Shown piece after piece: positions 43,156-51,907 of a DNA stretch of 64,000 nucleotides; positions within the stretch are counted from its first letter, which is position 1; every line of letters starts with the position of its first letter. The notes below the pieces were generated by a model. It searched no databases and had not been told where the DNA came from. It worked only from the letters and a program-made list of their open reading frames with translations. The DNA comes from Pseudomonadota bacterium (GTDB taxonomy: Bacteria > Pseudomonadota > Gammaproteobacteria > Burkholderiales > Burkholderiaceae_B): assembly GCA_023439305.1 (NCBI GenBank), contig JAEXOO010000015.1, positions 1 through 64,000 of the forward strand, in the 5' to 3' direction. Made by a program: the position numbers and the translations under genes.

Positions 43156-44265
43156 CTAGACTGCCGCAGGCGGTTTGGGCGCCTTGACACGCAACTTGCG
43201 CCACATCATGAAGACCATGATGCCCAGGAACAGAGCATGTACCAGCCACAGGCCTAGTTCGAAGCTGAGCTGACCATGGCCTATCCAGCCGCGCGACAGG
43301 TTGATCAGATTCATATAGAGCAAGCCCACCAGCCCGGCCATCAGGATGTTGCCGGAACGTCCCATGCGCGGGTTCACCGCTCCCAGGGGAATGGCCAGCA
43401 GGGCCAGGTTCAAGGCCGCCAAAGGCAAGGCAAAGCGCCACATGATCTGCGACAGGGCTTCGTCATTGCCGTCCCCGAACAAGAGGCTGGTCTGGCGCGC
43501 CTTGATCTGTTGCTCGGCCCGCGCCCGTATGGTTTCGGCCGTGTTGCCGCTGTCGCGGCTTTCCAGGCGTATGCCGTAATTCTCGAAATCCACCACACGG
43601 AACTCGGCCTGCCCGGGTTTAAGATCGTAGCGATGACCGCGTGTCAGCACCAGGAAGCGGTCGCCGTTGGGCTCGTCCTGCAGCCGAGCGCTTTCTGCGG
43701 TCACCACGCTCAGCCATTCGGGCTCGATGACCCGCGCAATGACGTTGCCCAGCTCGTCGCCATCCTGCTGGGGCGAATCAGCATAGAACACGCGCGCGCC
43801 CTCGTCCGACTCGATGAACTGCCCCGCCGTGACTTTGCTCAGGTCCGAACGTTGCTCAAAGCGTTGACGATACTCGGCAATCTGGCGATAGGCCCACGGT
43901 GATGCCTCCAGCGTCAACAAGGCGATCAGCACCGCCACCGGCACCGCACAGCGCAATACCGGCGAGATCCAGTCTTTGAGCGACAGCCCGCTGGCGAACC
44001 ACACCACCATTTCCGATTCGCGAAAACTGCGTGTCACGGTTGTGAGCACGGCAATGAACAGCGATACCGCCAGAATAATGGGCAGCGCCGTGATGCTGGA
44101 AAAAGCCGCCAGACCCAGCACTACGTCCGGTCCGATAGTGCCGTTGGCCGCTTCGCCCAGCAGACGCACCAGCAACACGCTGAGCCAGACGATCAGCAAA
44201 GTAGACAGAACCACGCCGCCATGGCTTAGGATTTCAGAGACCGCAGAACGTTTGAATAGAGACAT
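43156..44265 (-). CDS. lptF: LPS export ABC transporter permease LptF
   Basis: Inner-membrane subunit that extracts lipopolysaccharide for the Lpt bridge. The 369-aa protein has the family layout: N-terminal FKRSAVSEILSHGGVVLSTLLIVWLSVLLVRLLGEAA with helices 1-2, a large periplasmic jellyroll (about 130-265), and C-terminal helices LIMWRFALPLAALNLALLAIPLGAVNPRMGRSGNIL. LptF rather than LptG by length and start. lptG, usually the next gene, is absent: a convergent LysR gene follows. Divergent from pepA. Confidence 0.9.
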   Translation of the reverse strand: MSLFKRSAVSEILSHGGVVLSTLLIVWLSVLLVRLLGEAANGTIGPDVVLGLAAFSSITALPIILAVSLFIAVLTTVTRSFRESEMVVWFASGLSLKDWISPVLRCAVPVAVLIALLTLEASPWAYRQIAEYRQRFEQRSDLSKVTAGQFIESDEGARVFYADSPQQDGDELGNVIARVIEPEWLSVVTAESARLQDEPNGDRFLVLTRGHRYDLKPGQAEFRVVDFENYGIRLESRDSGNTAETIRARAEQQIKARQTSLLFGDGNDEALSQIMWRFALPLAALNLALLAIPLGAVNPRMGRSGNILMAGLVGLLYMNLINLSRGWIGHGQLSFELGLWLVHALFLGIMVFMMWRKLRVKAPKPPAAV

Positions 44266-44319
44266 GTGAGAATTTGCGGGATAATCGCTAATCAGATTTG
44301 CGACCTTGAGGATAGTTGA

Positions 44320-45813
44320 ATGGAATTTAGCACACAGACATCCGCTTCTTTACACCAGATAAAGACTGCCGCGCTGGGCGTGGGTGTCTTTGCCGAGGGC
44401 ACCCTGAGCCCCGCAGCGGAAATGATCGACCGCGCCAGCAACGGTGCCGTGAGCGCCGCCGTCAAGGCCGAGTTCAAAGGCAAGCCCAAAACGCACCTGG
44501 TGCTGCGCAACCTGGCGGGCGTCAAGGCCGAACGGGTTATTCTAATCGGCTTGGGCGCTCAGGAGGAGTACAAATCCTCGACGCATGCCGATGCGCAAGC
44601 CACTCTGGCCGCGTACTGCATCCAGGCCGAACTGACGGAAGCGGTGTCCGCCCTGGCTGTTGTGGACTGCAAAGGCACATCCCTGCGCGCTCGAGCACAA
44701 GACGCCGCCTTGTCGGTGACACGCGCTTTGTATCGTTATACCGCCACGTTCAGCAAGCCTGAGCCCGCTCCAAAGCTCAAGAAATTCCTGCTCTGGACGG
44801 CGCGCACGCAAGCCGGCGAAGCCCAGGCAGGCCTGGCCCAGGGTCAGGCGGTGGGCAACGGCGTCAATCTGACCCGTCTGCTGGCCGACCTGCCCGGCAA
44901 CGTCTGCACGCCGACCTACCTGGCGCAGACCGCCAAGCAATTGGCCAAAGAATTCAAGTCCTTGAAGGTCGACGTGCTTGAGCGCAAGCAGATCGAAGCC
45001 CTGAAGATGGGCTCCTTCTTGTCGGTGGCTCGCGGCTCGGACGAACCCCCTGCCTTCATCGTGCTGCGCCACAGCCCCAGCGCCAAATCGACGCACGAAG
45101 ACGGCCCCATCGTATTGGTCGGCAAGGGCCTGACTTTCGACTCGGGCGGCATCTCCATCAAGCCGGCCGCCAATATGGACGAAATGAAGTACGACATGGG
45201 CGGCGCCGCCAGCGTGCTGGGCACGATGCGCGCTGTGGCAGAACTGAATCTGGACCGCGAAATCATCGGTGTCGTGGCCAGCTGCGAAAACATGCCCAGC
45301 GGCCGCGCCAACAAGCCCGGCGATGTGGTGACAAGCATGTCGGGCCAGACCATCGAAATCCTGAATACGGATGCCGAAGGCCGCCTGGTGCTGTGCGACG
45401 CCCTGACCTACGTAGAACGCTTCAAGCCGGCCGCCGTCATTGATATCGCCACCCTGACCGGCGCCTGCGTCGTGGCCTTGGGTCATGTCAACAGCGGCCT
45501 GTTCTCGGCCGATGACGAACTGGCCGACCAACTGCTGCAGGCCGGCAAGCAAGCGGGCGACACGGCCTGGCGCATGCCGCTGGAAGACGCCTATCAAGAG
45601 CAGTTGCGCTCGAACTTCGCCGACATCGCCAATATCGGCGGCCCGCCGGCAGGCTCTGTAACGGCGGCCTGCTTCCTGGCGCGCTTCACCAAGGCCTACC
45701 GCTGGGCGCACCTGGACATCGCCGGCACGGCCTGGCGTGGCGGCAAGGACAAGGGCGCCACCGGCCGCCCTGTTCCGCTGTTGGTCCAGTATCTGCTGAA
45801 CCAGGACCGTTAG
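44320..45813 (+). CDS. pepA: Leucyl aminopeptidase (cytosol aminopeptidase)
   Basis: M17 family zinc/manganese aminopeptidase; PepA homologues also bind DNA in some species. The 497-aa protein has the metal/catalytic region VGKGLTFDSGGISIKPAANMDEMKYDMGGAA in order (Lys and Asp ligands) and the diagnostic NTDAEGRL. The N-terminal macro-like domain begins MEFSTQTSASLHQIK. Followed by holC after two bases, a conserved pair in proteobacteria. Confidence 0.97.
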   Translation: MEFSTQTSASLHQIKTAALGVGVFAEGTLSPAAEMIDRASNGAVSAAVKAEFKGKPKTHLVLRNLAGVKAERVILIGLGAQEEYKSSTHADAQATLAAYCIQAELTEAVSALAVVDCKGTSLRARAQDAALSVTRALYRYTATFSKPEPAPKLKKFLLWTARTQAGEAQAGLAQGQAVGNGVNLTRLLADLPGNVCTPTYLAQTAKQLAKEFKSLKVDVLERKQIEALKMGSFLSVARGSDEPPAFIVLRHSPSAKSTHEDGPIVLVGKGLTFDSGGISIKPAANMDEMKYDMGGAASVLGTMRAVAELNLDREIIGVVASCENMPSGRANKPGDVVTSMSGQTIEILNTDAEGRLVLCDALTYVERFKPAAVIDIATLTGACVVALGHVNSGLFSADDELADQLLQAGKQAGDTAWRMPLEDAYQEQLRSNFADIANIGGPPAGSVTAACFLARFTKAYRWAHLDIAGTAWRGGKDKGATGRPVPLLVQYLLNQDR

Positions 45814-45815
45814 GC

Positions 45816-46241
45816 ATGAGTCGCGTCGATTTTGCCTTCGGCGCGCCGGACCGCTTGCGCATGGCCTGCGAGGTCGTGCGCAAGCACTACGAAGCCGGCC
45901 GGCGAGTGGTGGTCTACTTGTCCGACCCCCGCCTGCTGGCCCGTTTCGATCGTCTGCTGTGGGGGTTTGAATCCACCGCCTTCGTGCCCCATGTGGACGC
46001 CGACGATCCGCTGGCGGCGCACACTCCCGTGGTGCTGACCTCCAAGGCGCCCGTGCCTGCGCATGAACAAGCCTGGCTTCTGAACCTGGATGCCCAGTGC
46101 CCTCCCAGTTTTGAACAGTTTGCGCGCGTGCTTGAAATCGTCTCCGAACGCGAGGCTGATCGCCTGCAGGCCCGCGAACGCTGGCGCGTCTATCAGGCGC
46201 AGGGCTGCGATGTGCACGCCCACAAGCTCAATCAGCCCTGA
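45816..46241 (+). CDS. holC: DNA polymerase III subunit chi
   Basis: The chi subunit links the clamp loader to single-strand-binding protein. The 141-aa protein has the family start RVDFAFGAPDRLRMACEVVRKHYEAGRRVVVYLSD and the SSB-contact end RWRVYQAQGCDVHAHKL. It is translationally coupled to pepA. Confidence 0.93.
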   Translation: MSRVDFAFGAPDRLRMACEVVRKHYEAGRRVVVYLSDPRLLARFDRLLWGFESTAFVPHVDADDPLAAHTPVVLTSKAPVPAHEQAWLLNLDAQCPPSFEQFARVLEIVSEREADRLQARERWRVYQAQGCDVHAHKLNQP

Positions 46242-46258
46242 AAAGGGCGATATCTCTC

Positions 46259-46287
46259 TTGATTGTTCAGGTATTTGTCAGTTATTC
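46259..46287 (+). promoter_or_regulatory. Probable promoter of the Bax-inhibitor-1 gene
   Basis: TTGATT (46259-46264), 17-base spacer, TTATTC (46282-46287), 37 bases ahead of the ATG. AAGGA precedes the ATG. Confidence 0.55.
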
Positions 46288-46324
46288 TGTGAAACTGATC
46301 TCACCTGTATTCTAAGGAATCACC

Positions 46325-47035
46325 ATGAGCGAATTTCGTCAATCCAGCCTGCCTGAGCACAATGGCTCCCTAGGCGCCCAGTCGCTGATTGCTCGCAATC
46401 GCGTCCTGCGCAACACCTATTGGCTGCTGGCCCTGTCCATGGTTCCCACTGTGCTGGGCGCCCTGCTGGGCCTGTCCTCCGGCATCAACCGGGTCATGGG
46501 CGCCAGTCCCGGCCTGAGCGCCATCGTCTTTCTGGTCGGGGCCTTTGGTCTGATGTTCCTGATCGAACGCAACAAGAACAGCTCACTGGGCGTCGCCCTG
46601 CTGATGGCATTCACCTTCTTCATGGGGGTCATGCTGTCCCGTCTGCTGGGCTTTGTGCTGGGCATGGGCAATGGCGCGCAACTGATCATGCTGGCCTTCG
46701 GTGGCACGGCCGCTGTCTTCGCCGCCATGGCGACGGTAGCCAGCACCTCCAAGCGCGACTTCTCCGGCATGCAGAAGTTCCTGTTCATCGGCGCCGTCAT
46801 CATCCTGGTCGCCGCTCTGGCCAATATCTTCCTGCAACTGCCCGCCCTGATGCTGACCATCTCGGTCCTGGCCATCGGTATTTTCTCGGCCTTCCTGCTG
46901 GTTGACCTGCAGCGCGTCATCAATGGCGGCGAAACCAACTACGTGTCTGCCACGTTGGCCATCTACCTGGATGTCTACAACATCTTCAGCAATCTGCTGG
47001 TGTTGCTGGGCGTGCTGGGCGGCGACCGCGAATAA
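46325..47035 (+). CDS. Bax-inhibitor-1 / YccA family inner-membrane protein
   Basis: A 236-aa protein with seven helices of the BI-1 (UPF0005, YbhL/YccA) family. The C-terminal half has the conserved LVDLQRVINGGETNYVSATLAIYLDVYNIFSNLL, with the Asp pair that forms the pH/calcium gate in the family. In E. coli YccA modulates FtsH; the role here is inferred. Followed by a strong terminator. Confidence 0.93.
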   Translation: MSEFRQSSLPEHNGSLGAQSLIARNRVLRNTYWLLALSMVPTVLGALLGLSSGINRVMGASPGLSAIVFLVGAFGLMFLIERNKNSSLGVALLMAFTFFMGVMLSRLLGFVLGMGNGAQLIMLAFGGTAAVFAAMATVASTSKRDFSGMQKFLFIGAVIILVAALANIFLQLPALMLTISVLAIGIFSAFLLVDLQRVINGGETNYVSATLAIYLDVYNIFSNLLVLLGVLGGDRE

Positions 47036-47055
47036 GTTTTTCCTCTCGATATTTC

Positions 47056-47082
47056 AGCCCCCTTTCAAGGGGGCTTTTTTTT
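47056..47082 (+). terminator. Terminator after the BI-1 family gene
   Basis: AGCCCCCTT (47056-47064), loop TC, AAGGGGGCT (47067-47075), then a T-run. Confidence 0.93.
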
Positions 47083-47200
47083 GCCCGCTGTCGTCGGCAA
47101 GGACAGATTCGTCCTGAGCTTCAAACTGGTTTTTCATGTAAGCGGACAGGCGCGGGGGTATAGTTGATTCTGTAAAAAACTTCCGATCCGGAGAAAGCAG

Positions 47201-48136
47201 GTGGCCGTATTCGAAACACAACACATCGTGGACAACTTGCGTGGCGCGCGCGAAGACTGGCGGCATGCGCAGCAGCGCCTGAAAGAGCCCGACGGACAGG
47301 AGTTCCCTTCTGTCCAGGCCCTGACCCGCGTGACCGAGCAGCTCAAGGGCGTGCTCTTTCCCATGCGCCTGGGCAGCCCCGATCTGCGCCGCGAACATGA
47401 AGACCATTACGTAGGCTATATCCTGGGCCAGGCCCTGAACGCCTTGCTGGAGCAAGCGCGCATCGAACTGCGCCGTTCCGCCCTGGCCTCGCGCCTGAAC
47501 ATGGACCGCGACGCCATTGAACGCCATGCTCAGGCCGCCATCCAGTCTTTTGCCGACTCCCTGCCCGACATGCGCCGCACGCTCGATCTGGACGTGGTCG
47601 CTGCTTACCAGGGCGACCCGGCGGCCCAGAACGTGGATGAAGTGCTGCTGTGCTATCCAGGCGTACTGGCCATGATCCACCATCGCATCGCCCATGCCCT
47701 GCACATTCTGGATCTGCCCCTGATCGCACGCATCATCGCCGAACTGGCGCACGGCCAGACAGGCATCGACATCCATCCCGGCGCGCGCATCGACCAAGCC
47801 TGTTTCATCGATCACGGCACAGGCGTGGTCATCGGCGAAACCGCCATTATCGGCAAACGCGTGCGTATCTACCAAGCCGTCACTCTGGGCGCCAAACGCT
47901 TCAGCAAAGACGAAAAAGGCCTGCTGCTCAAAGGCCAACCCCGCCACCCTATCGTCGAAGACGACGTGGTCATCTATGCGGGTGCCACCATTCTGGGCCG
48001 CGTCACCCTGGGCAAGGGCTGCACCATAGGCGGCAATGTCTGGATCACCGACGATGTGGCGGCCGGCGTTTCGGTCACCCAAGCCAGCCTGCTGCGCAGC
48101 CAGAACGCAGAAACCAATGGTCAGGCTACGACCTGA
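47201..48136 (+). CDS. cysE: Serine O-acetyltransferase
   Basis: Makes O-acetylserine for cysteine synthesis. The 311-aa protein starts at GTG (47201) with GGAG seven bases ahead. A long helical N-terminal domain (about 1-170) is followed by a left-handed beta-helix of hexapeptide repeats: GIDIHPGARIDQACFIDHGTGVVIGETAIIGKRVRIYQAVTLGAKRF in order, with catalytic Asp/His. The long form with LLLKGQPRHPIVEDDVVIYAGATILG is the EpsC/CysE type. Single gene. Confidence 0.93.
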   Translation: MAVFETQHIVDNLRGAREDWRHAQQRLKEPDGQEFPSVQALTRVTEQLKGVLFPMRLGSPDLRREHEDHYVGYILGQALNALLEQARIELRRSALASRLNMDRDAIERHAQAAIQSFADSLPDMRRTLDLDVVAAYQGDPAAQNVDEVLLCYPGVLAMIHHRIAHALHILDLPLIARIIAELAHGQTGIDIHPGARIDQACFIDHGTGVVIGETAIIGKRVRIYQAVTLGAKRFSKDEKGLLLKGQPRHPIVEDDVVIYAGATILGRVTLGKGCTIGGNVWITDDVAAGVSVTQASLLRSQNAETNGQATT

Positions 48137-48184
48137 CCCGCCAACCGCGCAGCAGCAACGCCACAGTCTGCTGCGTAGCGCCGC

Positions 48185-49078
48185 TTATCGGGCCGCTCGT
48201 TCCGTGCGCCACCAGCGCACGCCGCCTTCCAACGCCACCAGCAAAACGGCGGCCCAGATCGGGATATATGTCCACCATTGATCCGGGCTCATGGATTCGC
48301 CCAGCAGCAGGAAAGCCACCCAGAACAGCAGAACGGGCTCTACATATCCCAGGATGCCAAACAGGGACAGGGGAAGCTGGCGGCTGGCCGACAGGTAGCT
48401 GACCAGCGCAACCGAGCTGATCAAGCCCAGCACCGGCACCTGCCAGAACAGTCGCCCATGCTCGATAAACTGCCCCCACATGCCAGAATCCTGCATGAAC
48501 AGCAGCCAGCAAGCAAGCGGAAACAGAAAGCACAGATCAAACCACAGGGACGCCAGTGAGCCCAGTCGCAAATAGCGTCGCAACATGAAATACGGCGGAT
48601 ACCCCAGCACGACGACCGCGGTAGCCCAGGATACGCTGCCCACGCGCCAGAGCTCGTGCAACACGCCCATCGCCGCCAGGGCTACAGCCACCCATTGCAA
48701 GCGGGTCAACGTGTCCTTGTAGAACAAGCGTCCCACCAGGACCATCATCAAGGGCAACAGAAAATAGCCCAGCGACACATCCAGCGCCATCTGATGCAAA
48801 GGCGCCCATACGAAAATCCACAACTGCACGCCCACCAGGGCGGCCGCCAGGCCCAACAAGGCGAAATAGCGCCAATTACCCGGCCACTCACGCAAGACCC
48901 AGCGCACTTCGCGCCAGCGCCGCGCCCGCGTGATGACCAAGGCCAGAGCGGGCAAGCCGAGCACGATGCGCCAGGCAAAAATCTGCTCGCCCGTGAGGGG
49001 CTGAAGCACGGTGGCATAAAAATAGAGCAGCGCGAACAGCGCCGAGGCAAAGACCGAGAGCAGAACGCCTTGCTTCAT
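48185..49078 (-). CDS. RarD-type EamA family permease
   Basis: A 297-aa, ten-helix permease. MALDVSLGYFLLPLMMVLVGRLFYKDTLTRLQWVAVALA is the RarD signature region. Substrate unknown (chloramphenicol sensitivity link in E. coli). Start at 49078: the ATG overlaps the stop of the PIN gene by four bases (ATGA); the longer frame upstream runs through that gene in another frame. End of the recO-PIN-rarD tail. Confidence 0.87.
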   Translation of the reverse strand: MKQGVLLSVFASALFALLYFYATVLQPLTGEQIFAWRIVLGLPALALVITRARRWREVRWVLREWPGNWRYFALLGLAAALVGVQLWIFVWAPLHQMALDVSLGYFLLPLMMVLVGRLFYKDTLTRLQWVAVALAAMGVLHELWRVGSVSWATAVVVLGYPPYFMLRRYLRLGSLASLWFDLCFLFPLACWLLFMQDSGMWGQFIEHGRLFWQVPVLGLISSVALVSYLSASRQLPLSLFGILGYVEPVLLFWVAFLLLGESMSPDQWWTYIPIWAAVLLVALEGGVRWWRTERAAR

Positions 49079-49677
49079 GACAGACGCTGCACTGGCGCGC
49101 GTTGAAGGTACAGCTGTCCCAGGCGAAACAGACGGTCGCGCTTGAGCAGCGTTTCCGTATCCAGCGCCTGCGCTTCGGGCGTGACCATCAGTTCGGGCAG
49201 ACGCTCCAGCAGCGCGCCGATCAGCTCCGGCTGCTCGCTCAGGCACTGAGCCAGATACTGGTCCGGCTCCCACAGCGAAATACCCAGACGGCGCAACTCA
49301 GAGCGATTGAAATCCTTGATGTTACGCGTCAGTATGCCCACGGCTTGCTCAGGGTAGCGCACCTGCGCGGCGCGCGCCGTGGCAATGACGTGCCAATCCT
49401 TGGCATCCGAATGCCGCAGTCCATCTTTGAGGGCGGTGGCATCTCCCAGATCCGCGTGCGGAAAGGCCTGCTGCAACTGCTCCCACTGTTCTTCGATCGA
49501 CACCGGCAGCACCTTCCACAAGCGTCCCGCATTGCGCCGCCACTCGTCGCCGATGACCGGGCTCCAGGCAGGCTGAAACACGCCGGCATCCGCCATGACC
49601 AACAGCAGGCGACGCAGCACGTTCGAGATGAGCACGCAGGTATCGAGCACCAGCACAGAAGGGAGTGAAGCAGCCAT
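49075..49677 (-). CDS. PIN-domain protein (putative ribonuclease)
   Basis: A 200-aa protein. The PIN fold appears in residues 5-125: VLVLDTCVLISNVL (Asp12), PVIGDEWRRNA (Asp44/Glu45), HSDAKDWHVIATA (Asp91/Asp94) and GILTRNIKDFN (Asp122), a full set of metal-binding acids. It probably cleaves RNA. The ATG at 49677 lies one base after the recO stop. There is no small antitoxin-like gene beside it, so a toxin-antitoxin role is doubtful. The C-terminal 60 residues are helical and do not match anything I recognise. Confidence 0.85.
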   Translation of the reverse strand: MAASLPSVLVLDTCVLISNVLRRLLLVMADAGVFQPAWSPVIGDEWRRNAGRLWKVLPVSIEEQWEQLQQAFPHADLGDATALKDGLRHSDAKDWHVIATARAAQVRYPEQAVGILTRNIKDFNRSELRRLGISLWEPDQYLAQCLSEQPELIGALLERLPELMVTPEAQALDTETLLKRDRLFRLGQLYLQRAPVQRLS

Positions 49678-49678
49678 A

Positions 49679-50269
49679 TCAGTAGCGTTGTAGTTGCATG
49701 AGCACAGTGCGGGTATGCAAAGGGCGGCCCAGCAGACTGTTGAGGCGCTCCCGCAGACGGATGCGCAGTTCGGGCTCGCCCTGGGGATCGTCAAAATCGG
49801 GCATCTCGTCCTCGAAACCGTAGCCGGTCTCAGTCAACAGCACCCATTCAAAACGGCGCAGTGCGCCGGCCACAGGCGGGCGCGGCCATTGCGCCAGGTG
49901 TTCCAGCGCCGCCTCGTAGGCGTCGTAAAGTACCGGGTGGGGATCTTCACGGGGCAAAAGGCGGATCAGCAGTTCGTTCATGTACCAGGCCGACATCAGC
50001 GCCCTGCCCCGCAAGGGGCGGATGCCGGCGCAATCGGCCCGCGTCAGCGTCTTGATTTCGTTCTGGCCGGTCCAGCCGAGCAACAAAGGCTGAAATACCG
50101 ACAAGGCCGGTCGCAAGACCGAATGCGGCCGCTTCGCGCCCTTGGCCACCAGCGGCACCAGGCCATGATTGCGTGAAAAGGCCTGGCAGATCAGAGACGT
50201 TTCACGCCAGGCGCTGGTATGCAATATATAGCCTGGCTCGTCCTGGAAACGCTGCCGGCGATTACTCAT
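49679..50269 (-). CDS. recO: DNA repair protein RecO (short form)
   Basis: Helps load RecA on SSB-coated DNA. The start at 50269 overlaps the era stop by 8 bases. The OB-fold (about 8-85: YILHTSAWRETSLICQAFSRNHGLVPLVAKGAKR) and the helical core with NELLIRLLPREDPH and LRRFEWVLLTETGYGF are clear. At 196 aa it is about 45 residues shorter than E. coli RecO: after the GYGF segment it goes almost directly to the terminal LGRPLHTRTVLMQL. The missing part covers the region that in many RecO proteins carries the Cys cluster. Confidence 0.88.
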   Translation of the reverse strand: MSNRRQRFQDEPGYILHTSAWRETSLICQAFSRNHGLVPLVAKGAKRPHSVLRPALSVFQPLLLGWTGQNEIKTLTRADCAGIRPLRGRALMSAWYMNELLIRLLPREDPHPVLYDAYEAALEHLAQWPRPPVAGALRRFEWVLLTETGYGFEDEMPDFDDPQGEPELRIRLRERLNSLLGRPLHTRTVLMQLQRY

Positions 50270-51152
50270 ACCCCAGTTCGCGCAGGGCGGCTTCGCGATC
50301 TGACCAGCCCTTGCGCACCTTGATGTAGACATCCAGGTAAACGGGCTTGTCGATCAGTTTGGCAATGTCCTGGCGAGCCTCGGTGGCAATGCGTTTCATG
50401 TGCATGCCGCCGGCGCCCAACAGAATGGGTCTGTGGCTTTCGCGTTCTACGACCACGCAGGCGGCAATGCGCGCGCCGTGATCGTTTTCTTCCCATTGCT
50501 CGATGACGACAGTGCAGCCATAGGGCAGCTCGTCGCCCACCAGGCGGAAGATTTTCTCGCGCAGCAGCTCCGATGTAATGAAGCGCACCGAACGGTCAGT
50601 TACGGTTTCGGCGTCGAACATGGCCTCGCCTTCGGGCAAGCGCGTGGCGATCTCGTCCAGAAGCTGATCCAACTGAACACGCTTGGCGGCGCTGACCGGA
50701 ATGACGGCGCCATAGTCAAACTCCTGCGAGAGGCGGGCTATGTAAGGCAGCAGCTCGTTTTTGCTCTTCAAGGCGTCGACCTTGTTGACCACCAGAATGG
50801 TCTTGCCGCCCTTGGGCAGCATGGGCAGCAGCTCGGAATCGGCGGCAGACCACTTGCCGGCCTCGACCACATGCACAACCACATCCACGTCGGCCAGGGC
50901 CTGGGTGACCACGCGATTCATCATGCGATTCATGGCGCCGCCATGACGGGTCTGAAAGCCGGGGGTGTCCACGAATACGATCTGATCGTGGTCGCGCGTC
51001 AGCACACTGTTGATGCGATGACGGGTAGTCTGCGCCTTGCGCGAGACAATGGATATCTTGCTGCCGATCAAGGCATTGGCCAGGGTGGACTTGCCCACAT
51101 TGGGGCGTCCGACGATGGCGGCAAAGCCGCAGCGAAAAGGCGTGTCTGTCAT
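50262..51152 (-). CDS. era: GTPase Era
   Basis: Essential GTPase that binds the 3' end of 16S rRNA in 30S maturation. The 296-aa protein has G1 GRPNVGKST (15-23), G3 DTPG (about 62), G4 NKVD (about 124) and a C-terminal KH domain with VVIEQWEEND and GAGGMHMKRIATEARQDI. Overlaps recO at its 3' end and rnc at its 5' end (ATGA). Confidence 0.97.
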   Translation of the reverse strand: MTDTPFRCGFAAIVGRPNVGKSTLANALIGSKISIVSRKAQTTRHRINSVLTRDHDQIVFVDTPGFQTRHGGAMNRMMNRVVTQALADVDVVVHVVEAGKWSAADSELLPMLPKGGKTILVVNKVDALKSKNELLPYIARLSQEFDYGAVIPVSAAKRVQLDQLLDEIATRLPEGEAMFDAETVTDRSVRFITSELLREKIFRLVGDELPYGCTVVIEQWEENDHGARIAACVVVERESHRPILLGAGGMHMKRIATEARQDIAKLIDKPVYLDVYIKVRKGWSDREAALRELGYE

Positions 51153-51907
51153 GAGTTCTCCTGGGACACCGCCACAGGCAGAGTCAATTGGGACGGGCGG
51201 CGGTTACGCGTAGCCCGGGTGGTCTTGGCCGGCAACTGGGCTTCCAGCAGAGCGATGGCCTGGGTAGCGGCGGCCTGCTCGGCGGCGCGGCGGCTGCTGC
51301 CGCTGGCCTGCACGTGGATATTCAGCTTGGCGATCGTGCATTCTATGTCGAACATCTGGTCGTGCGCTGCACCGTGCGTCGCCACCACGGTATAGACAGG
51401 CAGATCCAGTTTGCGCCCCTGCAACATTTCCTGCAGCAGGGTCTTGGGATCCTTGCCCAGTGTCTTGGGGTCTACATTGACCATCATGGGCTCATACAGC
51501 CGCGTGATCACGGCTTCGGCCTGGGCAAAGCCCGCATCCAGGAATACGGCGCCGAAAATGGCCTCGACCGCGTCAGCCAAAATGGACGGACGACGGAAAC
51601 CGCCGCTTTTAAGCTCGCCTTCTCCCAGGCGCAGGTATTCGGACAGATCCAGCTTCTGGGCGATTTCGGCCAACGAGGCCTGCTTGACCAGATTGGCACG
51701 CAGACGGGACAGATCGCCCTCGTCAATACGCTCAAAGCGTCGGTACAGCAAGGCCGCCACGGTGAAATTCAGCACCGAATCGCCCAGGAATTCGAGACGC
51801 TCGTTGTGGCGGGCGCTGTGACTGCGATGCGTCAGCGCCTGCTCCAGCAAGGCCATGTCCTTGAACGAATAGCCGATGGCGGCTTCAAGCAAAGATAAAC
51901 GTTTCAT
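51149..51907 (-). CDS. rnc: Ribonuclease III
   Basis: Cleaves double-stranded RNA, including rRNA precursors. The 252-aa protein has the signature NERLEFLGDSVLNF (about 35-48) with catalytic acids and a later Glu in AVEAIFGAVFLDAG. A C-terminal dsRNA-binding domain (PKTLLQEMLQGRKLDLPVYTV) ends in a longer basic tail than usual. Start codon overlaps the lepB stop (TAATG). Confidence 0.97.
   Translation of the reverse strand: MKRLSLLEAAIGYSFKDMALLEQALTHRSHSARHNERLEFLGDSVLNFTVAALLYRRFERIDEGDLSRLRANLVKQASLAEIAQKLDLSEYLRLGEGELKSGGFRRPSILADAVEAIFGAVFLDAGFAQAEAVITRLYEPMMVNVDPKTLGKDPKTLLQEMLQGRKLDLPVYTVVATHGAAHDQMFDIECTIAKLNIHVQASGSSRRAAEQAAATQAIALLEAQLPAKTTRATRNRRPSQLTLPVAVSQENS

Noticed and set aside
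49075..49677. Toxin-antitoxin system with the PIN gene as toxin
   Set aside because: No small antitoxin gene flanks it; neighbours are recO and a permease, both coupled to it.
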